64,000 nt of DNA, from the NCBI RefSeq assembly GCF_963675905.1, contig NZ_OY780936.1, forward strand, positions 3,791,946 through 3,855,945, read 5' to 3'. This document shows, one piece after another, positions 51,632 through 60,632 of this stretch. Both the position numbers and the translations under genes were made by a program. Source of the stretch: an uncultured Bacteroides sp. (GTDB lineage: Bacteria; Bacteroidota; Bacteroidia; Bacteroidales; Bacteroidaceae). Position 1 is the first letter of the stretch, and each line of letters begins with the position of its first letter. The notes below the pieces were generated by a model. The model was not told the DNA's origin, did no database searches, and saw only the letters and a list, made by a program, of their open reading frames with translations.

Positions 51632-51748
51632 CGACCAGGGATTTTTAAAATCTTTATATTTTTAGAATCATTATTCTCTTTCTGCTTTACTATAAAAATC
51701 TTTAGAGATGAGACTCACATCCTGTGAATAAGCATAACCTTTACCATA

Positions 51749-51790
51749 AAAAATATTCCGGAAACATTTGACTGTTTCCGGAATATTTTT
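51749..51790. terminator. 18-bp-stem terminator after DUF2059 gene
   Basis: AAAAATATTCCGGAAACA (51749-51766) and TGTTTCCGGAATATTTTT (51773-51790) are perfect arms with loop TTTGAC, and T-runs lie on both strands. Confidence 0.88.
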
Positions 51791-51883
51791 ATTTCAGATT
51801 TTATTATAAAAAAACTCTTCAGCAAGGATGATAAAATTTGTCCATCAAAAACAATTATCAACCTTGGTTTTGTCTAAAGTGTC

Positions 51884-53074
51884 TTACTTAACCCAAACAT
51901 TAATTATTTCACCGATATACATTTTATGCATTTGCTTGCCGGTCCAGTTTTCTTTTAAGCTTTTATCTGAAATAGATTCTGCTTGTAAAGACTGTGCAAC
52001 CATCTTTCTACATTCAATAATAAGCCATGCCTGAGAGAAAGCTTTGCTACCACCAGGAGTCGTGATTGGAGTTAGTCCGGAACCTTTTACTTTGTCAGTG
52101 TCTTTACCAGACTTGCTACCACAATATTTCAGTGCATCACGGTAAGCTTCTGTATAGAATGTAAGAGTATAAGTATCTTTATTTTCCATTAACTGATAAG
52201 TGTAGCGGGTTGGGTTGATAAAGCAGAAAGCAACAGGCTTTTCGTACAGAAAGCCTAATCCGCCCCAACTGGCAGTCATCATATTGAATTTATCTTTATC
52301 GCCGGCTGTTATCAGCATCCAGTCTTCAGAAAGCATCTTGACAATGTTTCCCGGAATCTTATCCGGTGCTATCTTTTTATATCCGGCCATTTCATTGGTA
52401 GCAGAAGGTGCTTCGTTACTTGCAGAGATGGCAGGGATAGAACTTACATCGGGTTTTGCTGTAACAGAAGGAGTTGCTTCTGCTACTTGAGCTGCAATAG
52501 GTTTTGCTCCAATTGCTGTTTGTAGATGAGCAAATGTATCATCAACAAAATCAACAGTCTTTACACGAAACTTGGCGTAACCTCGTAATATTTTAGTTTT
52601 CTCTTTATTCAATACTTCTTTATCGCTTATTTGAAGTTCAGCCGGTATTTTTTTATCATTTTCATAATCGTAGAATATCCTTTCAATGTTCATAATACAT
52701 TTCCCCGGCATGCATGTAGCAATCATCTGATATTTAATTACTGCCCTGTCAAGAGATAGCGAACTTGATTTAAATACCAGATACTCTTCGCCGGATCCTA
52801 CTATTATTCCTTTTTCTTTATCAGAATAAACCACTCTGCTTTTGTTGTTATTCTTCTTTAGTCGTTTTTCCATCCAGCTCATTACTTTGTCGAAAGCCTG
52901 GTCTTTAGAATAATTAGGTAAGTTAAATTCTTTGGAAAACACTACTTTTCCGTCTATTTCCGGAACTGCACCTACCAGGTAATTCTTACTATTCTCATTT
53001 TCGTCCTCCTGAGCCTGTATCATTACAGGTAAACAGAAAATAAACAAGACTAAAAGGAATGCTGATTTTTTCAT
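51884..53074 (-). CDS. DUF4468 domain fused to flavin reductase-like domain
   Basis: 396 residues from the ATG at 53074 (MKKSAFLLVLFIFCLPVMIQAQ signal peptide); the frame starts 8 codons earlier. N-terminal half (about 30-190) has the DUF4468 beta pattern (VVFSKEFNLPNYSKDQAFDKVMSWMEKRL, GIIVGSGEEYLVF), a Pro/Ala/Ser-rich linker, then a flavin reductase-like (FMN split-barrel) domain (DWMLITAGDKDKFNMMTASWGGLGFLYEKPVAFCFINPTRYTYQLME). Flavin reductase domains are normally cytosolic, so a secreted fusion is uncommon. Confidence 0.8.
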   Translation of the reverse strand: MKKSAFLLVLFIFCLPVMIQAQEDENENSKNYLVGAVPEIDGKVVFSKEFNLPNYSKDQAFDKVMSWMEKRLKKNNNKSRVVYSDKEKGIIVGSGEEYLVFKSSSLSLDRAVIKYQMIATCMPGKCIMNIERIFYDYENDKKIPAELQISDKEVLNKEKTKILRGYAKFRVKTVDFVDDTFAHLQTAIGAKPIAAQVAEATPSVTAKPDVSSIPAISASNEAPSATNEMAGYKKIAPDKIPGNIVKMLSEDWMLITAGDKDKFNMMTASWGGLGFLYEKPVAFCFINPTRYTYQLMENKDTYTLTFYTEAYRDALKYCGSKSGKDTDKVKGSGLTPITTPGGSKAFSQAWLIIECRKMVAQSLQAESISDKSLKENWTGKQMHKMYIGEIINVWVK

Positions 53075-53325
53075 AATGGTTTTATCTTTAGAAAACAAAG
53101 TACTATAATTTACAATATTTTATATCCTGCAAACTTATAAATTTTTAGTTGTTAGTTTACCAATTTGATAGAAAATATTTATCAATTGTTTTATGTGAAT
53201 AGATGATTAACGATTGATTCTTTCCTCTAATAAACAAAGACTCTATCCCAAAAAAGTTTTTTAACCTGATGATTCTTGATTTATATGGTGTATTTTTGTA
53301 GCAGATCGTTTCTATTGTTGAATAA

Positions 53326-54165
53326 ATGAATCATAAAATGAGAATTAAACACCTCTTCTTTTGCCTTCTTGTTTGTGAGATATTCCTTGTATCTTGTTCC
53401 ACCACTAAAAACCTTTCCAGACGGGGGGCGCAGCATGTGAATAAGTACGACTTTTATCACAAAGATATTCCGGAAGCATTTGATGGGTTTCGAATTGCTT
53501 TTATTTCCGATCTGCATTACAAAAGTGCTCTTCAGGAGAAGGGATTAATACAATTGGTTCGACAACTGCAAACAATCAATCCCGACTTGATGCTTATGGG
53601 AGGGGATTATCAGGAAGGTTGCCAATATGTAACTGAGCTCTTTGATCGACTAGCTGAAGTTCAACCTAAGTATGGTATTGCCGGAGTAATGGGTAACAAT
53701 GATTATGAGCGTTGTCATGAGGAGATTGTGGAAGAAATGCGGAAGTATGGGATGCGTGTACTTGAACATACTTGTGATACAATAATAAAAGACAGGCAAC
53801 AGATTATAATTGCAGGAGTGCGTAATCCTTTTGACTTGAAACACAATGGTATTTCGCCGACTCTTGCTCTTAAGCCCGAAGATTTTGTTATTCTGTTAAC
53901 TCATACTCCCGATTATGTGGAAGATGTGGACGTGTCGAATACCGATCTTGCCTTAGCCGGACATACACATGGCGGACAAGTTACGTTTATGGGACTTTAT
54001 GCACCGGTAGTACCATCGCATTATGGACGACGGTTTTTGAAAGGGAAGAAGAAATCATCGGCCGGCATTCCGGTAATTATTACCAATGGGATAGGTACTT
54101 CATCAAAGAAACTACGAATGTTTGCACCGAGTGAGATTGTGGTGATTGAGTTGCATTGCAAATGA
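53326..54165 (+). CDS. Metallophosphoesterase lipoprotein
   Basis: 279 residues (275 from the Met at 53338). Lipobox LVSC at about residue 24 marks a lipoprotein. Metal boxes: SDLHY (DxH), MGGDYQ, MGNNDYE, LTHTPDYV and GHTHGGQVT, complete for a calcineurin-like phosphoesterase. YkuE-type relatives act on the cell surface or on lipid intermediates; the substrate is unknown. It stands alone. Confidence 0.9.
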   Translation: MNHKMRIKHLFFCLLVCEIFLVSCSTTKNLSRRGAQHVNKYDFYHKDIPEAFDGFRIAFISDLHYKSALQEKGLIQLVRQLQTINPDLMLMGGDYQEGCQYVTELFDRLAEVQPKYGIAGVMGNNDYERCHEEIVEEMRKYGMRVLEHTCDTIIKDRQQIIIAGVRNPFDLKHNGISPTLALKPEDFVILLTHTPDYVEDVDVSNTDLALAGHTHGGQVTFMGLYAPVVPSHYGRRFLKGKKKSSAGIPVIITNGIGTSSKKLRMFAPSEIVVIELHCK

Positions 54166-54241
54166 CGTGTAATGCAATTGTTAATCCATACCACAAAAAC
54201 ACAATATCATCTCTAGATTTATTCCTCTAAAAATAAAAATC

Positions 54242-54272
54242 ATACTCCAATAAATAAAAATTATTGGAGTAT
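54242..54272. repeat. 11-bp-arm hairpin
   Basis: ATACTCCAATA (54242-54252) and TATTGGAGTAT (54262-54272), perfect, 9-nt loop. It could end the metallophosphoesterase transcript, but there is no T-run. Confidence 0.4.
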
Positions 54273-54380
54273 AGTCTAACAAGAAATGTTGAATAATTTT
54301 TGAAAAAACGTAACCATACGGATATTCTCAAACAAAATATTGGTTTCAGCATACTATTTTAGTGGAAGATAACTTAAACT

Positions 54381-54470
54381 TAGTAGCAGATAGAAAATCA
54401 TCTCCCACTACCTGAAAGGCTTTATAGCAAGCACTTTTAGGAATTTAGTAGTAGATAGGTAGATGATTTT
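54381..54470. repeat. TAGTAGCAGATAG repeat pair with inverted arms
   Basis: TAGTAGCAGATAG (54381-54393) and TAGTAGTAGATAG (54446-54458) are direct repeats 65 bp apart; AAAATCATCT (54394-54403) and AGATGATTTT (54461-54470) next to them are perfect inverted arms. The same motif, inverted, is in the cluster at 5474-5587. The rest of 54166-54544 shows nothing I recognise. Confidence 0.5.
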
Positions 54471-54544
54471 GCATTTTTTTATTTCTGAAGTGCAAAAGGG
54501 AATAATTGCAATGATAAAAGAGGATAATTGGCGAAACAGAGTAC

Positions 54545-55123
54545 TTACAAGAAATAACTTTCTTCTTTAATCTTATTATAAACAGCAGGATGCATAAAGT
54601 ATCTAACATCCTTCCTTTTTTTTATTCCGTCTCTTATAAATGTTGAGCTTATATCTATTTCCGGCACATTAGTAAGCTTTACTGATGTAGGAAGAGTTGA
54701 TTTATCAACAAAAGATCCCGGACGAGGATAAATCCAAATCTCATTCTCATCTATAATTCGTTGATAATCTTTCCACTTATTGAATATCAGCCAGTTATCA
54801 GCGCCGATAATTAGTACAAATTCCCTGTCAGGATAAGCTTTTTTTAGTTCATCGAGTGTATTGCATGTATAAGATGGCTTGGGCAAATGTAGTTCAAAGT
54901 CGGAAGCAACGAATTTGGAATAACCTTCTGTCGCAAGTTTTACAAGCTCTAACCGCTTGTTGTCATCAAGAAAATCAGCTCCCTTGCGCAAAGGATTCTG
55001 TGGAGTAACCAAAAACCACAGTTCATCAAGCTCCTCGAACTCACAAATATAGTTTGCCAGTGCCAGGTGCCCAATATGAATTGGATTAAAGGTTCCCCCG
55101 AAAATACCAGTTTTAATTTTCAT
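54545..55123 (-). CDS. nadD: Nicotinate-nucleotide adenylyltransferase
   Basis: 192 residues. [15 protein letters not shown] (HxGH), and [12 protein letters not shown] (ISSTxxR) are the two catalytic motifs. It adenylates nicotinate mononucleotide to deamido-NAD. It lies 33 bp downstream of gmk, and gmk is 2 bp after yicC, so the three form an operon. Confidence 0.95.
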   Translation of the reverse strand: MKIKTGIFGGTFNPIHIGHLALANYICEFEELDELWFLVTPQNPLRKGADFLDDNKRLELVKLATEGYSKFVASDFELHLPKPSYTCNTLDELKKAYPDREFVLIIGADNWLIFNKWKDYQRIIDENEIWIYPRPGSFVDKSTLPTSVKLTNVPEIDISSTFIRDGIKKRKDVRYFMHPAVYNKIKEESYFL

Positions 55124-55156
55124 TATAAAATATTCAGCTCAGATGAAATAAAAGAA

Positions 55157-55723
55157 TTATTTATCCAGAAACTCTTTAATTACTTTCAGAGCTTTGGCGC
55201 GTGCCTCTTCAATTACATCGTTAATAATCACAACGTCGAATTTGTTTGCAAATCCCAATTCGAACTCAGCTTTTGCCAGCCGGCTTTCTATAACTGCAGG
55301 TTCGTCCGTTCCTCTTCCTTCCAGTCGTTTGCGAAGTTCTTCCATTGAAGGTGGCTGAATAAATACAGAGAGTGCACGGTCACCGTAGAATTTCTTAATA
55401 TTGCATCCGCCTACAACATCAACATCGAAAATTACATTTTCACCTGCTGCCAGTTGTTTTTCAACTTGTGCCTTTAAAGTTCCGTAGAATCTGTCCGTAT
55501 ATACTTCTTCATATTCAAGAAACTCATCATTTTCTATACGTTTACGAAAATCTTCCGGAGAAAGGAAAAAGTATTCTACTCCATGTTGTTCGGTTCCTCT
55601 TGGCGGGCGGCTGGTAGCTGAAATAGAAAAAGCAAGGCGAAGGCCCTGCTTTAACAAATAATTTATCATTGTAGACTTACCAGAGCCTGATGGTGCCGAG
55701 AATATAATTAATTTTCCGCTCAT
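55157..55723 (-). CDS. gmk: Guanylate kinase
   Basis: 188 residues. P-loop SAPSGSGKSTMI, GMP-binding SATSRPPRGTEQHGVEYFFLS and LID/adenine-region elements. It phosphorylates GMP and dGMP. Operon with yicC and nadD. Confidence 0.96.
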   Translation of the reverse strand: MSGKLIIFSAPSGSGKSTMINYLLKQGLRLAFSISATSRPPRGTEQHGVEYFFLSPEDFRKRIENDEFLEYEEVYTDRFYGTLKAQVEKQLAAGENVIFDVDVVGGCNIKKFYGDRALSVFIQPPSMEELRKRLEGRGTDEPAVIESRLAKAEFELGFANKFDVVIINDVIEEARAKALKVIKEFLDK

Positions 55724-55725
55724 AA

Positions 55726-56601
55726 TTACATTACGTTTAAAACTTGCTCTTTGATTTGTTCCAATTCATCTTTCATCTGAACCACAATTTTTTGCAGTTC
55801 TGCATTATTAGATTTACTTCCCAATGTGTTGATTTCACGTCCCATTTCCTGAGCAATGAATCCAAGTTTCTTTCCCTGACCGCTGCCATCTTGCATAGTG
55901 TTTATAAAATATGTAAGATGATTAGCCAGACGTTGTTTCTCTTCGTTTATGTCAAGTTTCTCAATGTAATAGATGAGTTCCTGCTCTAAACGGTTTTTGT
56001 CATAATCAACACTGGCTGTTTTTTCTAGGGCATCAGTAATGCGTGCTTTGATCTTTTCAATTCGTTCGGCTTCGTGAGGCGCTACAGAGTCAAGTAAAGC
56101 TCGGATATTTGCTATCTTTTCGCTGAACTTTTTCGCTAAAGCTTCTCCTTCCTGTTTACGAAAAGCAACCAAATGGTCAATTGCTTCCTCGATAGCCTGA
56201 TGTGCTTCTGCCCATTCTTCATCAGAAAGTTCCTGAACATCATTCTTGCTCATTACATCCGGCATGCGAAGCAATACTTTAAACCAGTCGGAAGGCATAG
56301 GAATCTCAAGTGAATCAGATAGTTGCTTGATTTGTTTGTAGTATCCTTCAACAACTGCTGCGTTTATTGGAGTTACAATATCTGCCTCTCCTTTATCTAT
56401 CCAAAGGCTGAAATCGACTTTTCCACGTTCCAGAACTTTTGCAAGTTCATTACGAATTTCCATTTCCTTCTCACGATAAGCAGGAGCTATGCGGGTAGAT
56501 AAGTCTAAGGCCTTGCTATTTAGTGATTTAATTTCAACGTTAATCTTCTTGTCAGACAGGGTTAAAGTGGCTTTCCCATATCCGGTCATTGATTGTATCA
56601 T
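55726..56601 (-). CDS. YicC/YloC family RNase-type protein
   Basis: 291 residues from the ATG at 56601 (MIQSMTGYGKATLTLSDKKINVEIKSLNSKALDLS). A longer frame to 56850 is excluded since it runs into the cobalamin riboswitch of the divergent operon and past the promoter. Family members are stress-linked endoribonucleases in recent work. Closing helical part QEMGREINTLGSKSNNAELQKIVVQMKDELEQIKEQVLNV is typical. First gene of the yicC-gmk-nadD operon. Confidence 0.9.
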   Translation of the reverse strand: MIQSMTGYGKATLTLSDKKINVEIKSLNSKALDLSTRIAPAYREKEMEIRNELAKVLERGKVDFSLWIDKGEADIVTPINAAVVEGYYKQIKQLSDSLEIPMPSDWFKVLLRMPDVMSKNDVQELSDEEWAEAHQAIEEAIDHLVAFRKQEGEALAKKFSEKIANIRALLDSVAPHEAERIEKIKARITDALEKTASVDYDKNRLEQELIYYIEKLDINEEKQRLANHLTYFINTMQDGSGQGKKLGFIAQEMGREINTLGSKSNNAELQKIVVQMKDELEQIKEQVLNVM

Positions 56602-56667
56602 ATGAGTATGTTTTTTGCAAAAATAATGTTTTCTCTTTAAATATGTTTCAAAATTATTCATAATTGT

Positions 56668-56675
56668 TATCTTTG
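56668..56675 (+). promoter_or_regulatory. Promoter -7 of carboxylase operon
   Basis: TATCTTTG fits TAnnTTTG. The transcript would start near 56682, just before the riboswitch. Confidence 0.55.
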
Positions 56676-56682
56676 CCCCCGA

Positions 56683-56880
56683 ATTGGTTTGCAATTGTTC
56701 AACTATGATTGCGATTAAAAGGGAATCAGGTGTAAATCCTGGACAGTCCCGCTGCTGTGAAACTCTGTTTAAGAATCTTGAAAAGCACTTTTGCCACTGG
56801 CTTTTGTCGGGAAGGCATTCAAGAGGAGAGTAAGTCAGAAGACCTGCCATTCGTTAAAAGTTTATATCCTCGTGGGTTAG
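56683..56880 (+). promoter_or_regulatory. Cobalamin (B12) riboswitch
   Basis: The conserved cobalamin aptamer segments appear in the right order: GGGAATCAGGTGTAAATCC (56721-56739), AGTCCCGCTGCTGTGAAAC (56745-56763), GCCACTGG (56793-56800), CGGGAAGGC (56808-56816) and AGTCAGAAGACCTGCC (56833-56848). The region lies between the promoter and the biotin carboxylase start at 56970. The downstream pairing (near 56850-56900) is probably the expression platform, but its switch is not clear from the sequence. Confidence 0.93.
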
Positions 56881-56969
56881 GAATAAAACAGACGTTATTA
56901 AATCTAATTTTTGAAAACTATACTGGAATTGTTCTACCTTTTTGGGTGGAGCAAATTGTTGTACCAAAT

Positions 56970-58496
56970 ATGGAAAATATGATTAAAAGAATCTTAGTTG
57001 CTAACCGTGGTGAAATTGCAGTGAGAGTAATGCGCTCTTGCAGAGAAATGGAAATTGAATCCATTGCTATATTTTCAGAAGCGGATAGAACGGCTAAACA
57101 TGTCTTATATGCTGACGAAGCTTACTGTGTAGGTGGAGCTGCATCAAAAGACAGTTATCTTAATATCGAAAAAATAATCGAAGTGGCCAAAACTCATCAA
57201 GTGGATGCTATCCATCCGGGTTATGGCTTTTTATCTGAAAATTCTTCGTTTGCCAGTCGATGTAAAGAGGAAGGCATCATTTTTATTGGTCCCAATGCTG
57301 AGACTATGGATTTGATGGGAGACAAAATCTCTGCACGTAAACAGATGATTAAGGCAAATGTTCCTGTAGTACCGGGAACAGAACAAAGCCTGAAAGATGT
57401 AAACGAAGCAATCGACGTCTGCAACCAAATTGGTTATCCTGTTATGTTGAAGGCTTCTATGGGAGGCGGTGGTAAAGGTATGCGTCTTATTCACTGCGAA
57501 AGCGAAGTGGAAGAAGCATATACAACTGCTAAATCAGAAGCTCTTTCTTCTTTTGGAGACGATACTGTTTATCTGGAAAAGTTTGTAGAAGAACCTCATC
57601 ACATAGAATTCCAGATTCTAGGTGATAATTACGGTAACGTAATTCATTTGTGTGAAAGAGAATGTTCTGTTCAACGACGCAATCAAAAGATTGTTGAAGA
57701 GAGTCCATCTCCTTTTGTAACCCCCGAATTGAGAAAGCAAATGGGTGATGCAGCCGTTGCTGCTGCTAAAGCTGTGAATTATATCGGAGCAGGAACTATT
57801 GAATTCCTGGTAGATAAGAATCGCAACTTCTATTTCCTTGAAATGAATACCCGTTTGCAGGTAGAGCACCCTATTACTGAAGAAGTTCTGGGAGTGGACC
57901 TGGTAAAGGAACAGATTCATGTAGCCAATGGAGTTCCATTGAGACTAAAACAAGAAGATATACAGCAAAGAGGACATGCTATTGAATGTCGTATCTGTGC
58001 CGAGGATGCTGAATTTAACTTCATGCCTTGTCCGGGTGTGATTCGTCAGATTACAGAACCTAACGGAATAGGTGTTCGTGTAGATAGCTATGTTTATGAG
58101 GGATATGAGATTCCTATTCATTATGACCCTATGATTGGCAAGCTGATTGTATGGGCTGTTAATCGTACTTATGCAATTGAACGTATGCGTCGTGTGCTTC
58201 ACGAATATAAAATAACCGGTGTTAAAACTAATATCAGTTATTTAAGAAGCATTATGGATACTCCCGATTTTGTAAACGGGAAGTATGATACTGGTTTTAT
58301 CCAGAAAAATGCTGAAAGACTTCAGAAAGGTCTTTCTACTGATGACGGAACAGAGACTGAAAATGTAGCAATGATTGCTGCATATATTGATTATCTGATG
58401 AATCTTGAAGAAAATAATTCAAGTCAAGGTACAGACAATCGTCCAATTAGTCGTTGGAGAGAGTTTGGTTTGCATAAAGGAGTATTGAGGATTTAA
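56970..58496 (+). CDS. Biotin carboxylase subunit of acyl-CoA carboxylase
   Basis: 508 residues from ATG 56970 (or 505 from ATG 56979, MIKRILVANRGEIAVRVMR); the frame reaches 56757, but that part is the riboswitch. ATP-grasp domain with HPGYGFLSENSSFASRC, GGGGKGMRLI and the catalytic EMNTRLQVEHPITEEV block. It carboxylates biotin on the carrier protein using ATP and bicarbonate. With the carrier and carboxyltransferase genes directly after it, it forms a propionyl-CoA or acetyl-CoA carboxylase; the pathway context favours propionyl-CoA. Confidence 0.95.
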   Translation: MENMIKRILVANRGEIAVRVMRSCREMEIESIAIFSEADRTAKHVLYADEAYCVGGAASKDSYLNIEKIIEVAKTHQVDAIHPGYGFLSENSSFASRCKEEGIIFIGPNAETMDLMGDKISARKQMIKANVPVVPGTEQSLKDVNEAIDVCNQIGYPVMLKASMGGGGKGMRLIHCESEVEEAYTTAKSEALSSFGDDTVYLEKFVEEPHHIEFQILGDNYGNVIHLCERECSVQRRNQKIVEESPSPFVTPELRKQMGDAAVAAAKAVNYIGAGTIEFLVDKNRNFYFLEMNTRLQVEHPITEEVLGVDLVKEQIHVANGVPLRLKQEDIQQRGHAIECRICAEDAEFNFMPCPGVIRQITEPNGIGVRVDSYVYEGYEIPIHYDPMIGKLIVWAVNRTYAIERMRRVLHEYKITGVKTNISYLRSIMDTPDFVNGKYDTGFIQKNAERLQKGLSTDDGTETENVAMIAAYIDYLMNLEENNSSQGTDNRPISRWREFGLHKGVLRI

Positions 58497-58507
58497 AACA
58501 AGCACAC

Positions 58508-59026
58508 ATGGAAGTACGTATTGGAAACAGAATAGCAGAGATTGAACTTCTTGAAAAAGATGGCAATAATGTTCGTCTGACAATTGACGGAGTTGAGTAT
58601 GAAGTTGATGTTACTATGGCCGAGAACGGAGCTTGCTCTATTCTTCACGATGGCAAATCATATAATGCAGAATTAATCCGTTCTGATAATGGTAAAAATT
58701 ACAAAATAAATACTCTTTTTTCTTCTTATAATGTGGATATTGTTGACACTAAGGCAAAATATCTTCGTCTGAGAAAGAAAGAAGACGAGAAACAAGAGGA
58801 TAAAGTTGTATCTCCAATGCCAGGTAAAATCGTAAAAATACCAGTGAAAGTTGGTGATTTCGTTTCTGCCGGAGATACTGTTGCTGTAATTGAAGCAATG
58901 AAAATGCAAAGTAATTACAAGGTAACATCTGATTGTTATATTAAAGAAATTCTGGTAAATGAAGGTGACTCTGTGAATAGTGACCAAAAACTGATCTTAC
59001 TGGATTTAAACGTTGTTAATGCATAG
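58508..59026 (+). CDS. Biotin carboxyl carrier protein
   Basis: 172 residues. C-terminal biotinyl domain with VVSPMPGKIVKIPVKVGDFVSAGDTVAVIEAMKMQ, where EAMKM is the biotinylation motif. The N-terminal part (about 1-90) has a beta-rich domain that resembles the carrier of acyl-CoA carboxylases and methylmalonyl-CoA decarboxylases. Between biotin carboxylase (11 bp) and carboxyltransferase (2 bp), so same operon. Confidence 0.93.
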   Translation: MEVRIGNRIAEIELLEKDGNNVRLTIDGVEYEVDVTMAENGACSILHDGKSYNAELIRSDNGKNYKINTLFSSYNVDIVDTKAKYLRLRKKEDEKQEDKVVSPMPGKIVKIPVKVGDFVSAGDTVAVIEAMKMQSNYKVTSDCYIKEILVNEGDSVNSDQKLILLDLNVVNA

Positions 59027-59028
59027 TT

Positions 59029-60561
59029 ATGGAAAAAGAAGATTTATATAGCCGCTTTGTTGAAAGAAACAAAAATGCCGAGTTAGGCGGCGGAGTAAGC
59101 AAGATAGAAAAACAGCACGAATCTGGTAAGATGACTGCACGCGAACGTATTGATACGCTTCTTGATAAAGGTACATTTGTAGAACTAGATAAATTAATGG
59201 TTCACCGTTGTTCAAACTTCGGTATGGACAAGAATAAAATACCTGGAGATGGAGTAGTTTCCGGTTACGGAAAGATTGACGGACGTCTTGTTTTTGTTTA
59301 TGCTTATGATTTCACTGTTTATGGTGGAACTCTTAGTGCAACTAACTCAAAGAAGATTGTAAAGGTGCAGGAACTGGCACTTAAAAACGGTGCTCCTGTT
59401 ATTGCTTTGAACGATTCAGGTGGTGCACGTATTCAGGAAGGTGTTGAGAGTCTTACCGGTTATGCTTCTATTTTCTACCAGAATACAATGGCTTCAGGTG
59501 TAATTCCTCAGATTTCAGCAATTCTTGGTCCATGTGCCGGAGGTGCTTGCTATTCTCCTGCTTTGACCGACTTTATCTTCATGGTAAAGGAAAAGAGCCA
59601 CATGTTTGTGACCGGTCCTGATGTAGTTAAGACTGTTACTCACGAAGATGTGAGCAAAGAAGAACTGGGCGGAGCTTATACTCACAGCAGCAAGAGTGGG
59701 GTAACTCATTTCCTCAGTAATTCAGAAGAAGAAGTTTTGATGGGAATCCGTGAGCTATTGAGCTTCCTTCCTTCCAACAATATGGAAGATGCTCCTGCTA
59801 CTACAAGTACAGATGATATTCATCGTGAAGAAGAATCATTAAATACTGTTGTACCTGCAGATCCTAATATTCCTTATGATATCAAAGATATTATTGAACC
59901 GGTAGTCGATGATCACTACTTCTTTGAAGTAATGCCTCATTTTGCTAAGAATGCGGTTATTGGTTTTGCTCGTCTGGGTGGAAAATCAGTGGGTATCGTT
60001 GCCAATCAGCCAGCTTACCTTGCAGGTGTGCTTGATATTGATGCTTCAGATAAGATTTCACGCTTTATCCGTTTCTGCGACTGCTTCAATATTCCATTGA
60101 TTACATTCGAAGATGTTCCGGGATTCCTTCCGGGATGCACACAAGAACACAATGGTATTATCCGTCACGGTGCAAAGATTGTTTATGCATACGCTGAGGC
60201 TACAGTGCCAAAGGTTACTTTGATTACTCGTAAGGCTTATGGTGGTGCATATATCGTTATGGCCAGCAAGCAAACCGGCTCTGATGTGAATCTTGCTTAT
60301 CCAAATGCAGAAATTGCAGTAATGGGAGCAGAAGGCGCTGTTAATATTCTGTATCGCAAGGCCGACGAAGAAACTAAGAAACAAGCAATTGAGGACTACA
60401 AAGAAAACTTTGCTAATCCTTATCAGGCAGCTGAATTGGGATATATTGACGAAATTATTCTTCCAAAGCAGACTCGTTTCAAGTTAATTCAGGCATTGGA
60501 TATGGCACATAACAAAATGCAAACCAATCCGCCAAAGAAACACGGAAACATGCCGTTATAA
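59029..60561 (+). CDS. Propionyl-CoA carboxylase beta / methylmalonyl-CoA carboxyltransferase
   Basis: 510 residues. Carboxyltransferase family with NDSGGARIQEGVESLTGYASIFYQN, GPCAGGACYSPALTDFIFMV and EDVPGFLPGCTQEHNGIIRHGAKI. It belongs to the PccB/MmdA group: moves CO2 between biotin and propionyl-CoA or (S)-methylmalonyl-CoA. The direction in vivo (decarboxylation for propionate production or carboxylation) cannot be read. Paired with the B12-dependent mutase at 21820-25879. A short gap before tsaB follows. Confidence 0.94.
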   Translation: MEKEDLYSRFVERNKNAELGGGVSKIEKQHESGKMTARERIDTLLDKGTFVELDKLMVHRCSNFGMDKNKIPGDGVVSGYGKIDGRLVFVYAYDFTVYGGTLSATNSKKIVKVQELALKNGAPVIALNDSGGARIQEGVESLTGYASIFYQNTMASGVIPQISAILGPCAGGACYSPALTDFIFMVKEKSHMFVTGPDVVKTVTHEDVSKEELGGAYTHSSKSGVTHFLSNSEEEVLMGIRELLSFLPSNNMEDAPATTSTDDIHREEESLNTVVPADPNIPYDIKDIIEPVVDDHYFFEVMPHFAKNAVIGFARLGGKSVGIVANQPAYLAGVLDIDASDKISRFIRFCDCFNIPLITFEDVPGFLPGCTQEHNGIIRHGAKIVYAYAEATVPKVTLITRKAYGGAYIVMASKQTGSDVNLAYPNAEIAVMGAEGAVNILYRKADEETKKQAIEDYKENFANPYQAAELGYIDEIILPKQTRFKLIQALDMAHNKMQTNPPKKHGNMPL

Positions 60562-60603
60562 TTTATTTTCTATAAAAATAGGGGTTTTTATATGTAAAAA
60601 GTG

Positions 60604-60611
60604 TATTTTTG
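60604..60611 (+). promoter_or_regulatory. Promoter -7 of tsaB
   Basis: TATTTTTG fits TAnnTTTG, 22 bp before ATG 60633. Confidence 0.5.
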
Positions 60612-60632
60612 CATCATTAAAGAAGAAAATTT

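Noticed and set aside
56602-56850. N-terminal 83-codon extension of the yicC frame
   Set aside because: It runs through the divergent promoter and the cobalamin riboswitch, and the family starts at MIQSMTGYG.
56757-56969. N-terminal 71-codon extension of the biotin carboxylase frame
   Set aside because: It is read from the riboswitch aptamer; the family starts at MIKRILVANRGEIAVR.
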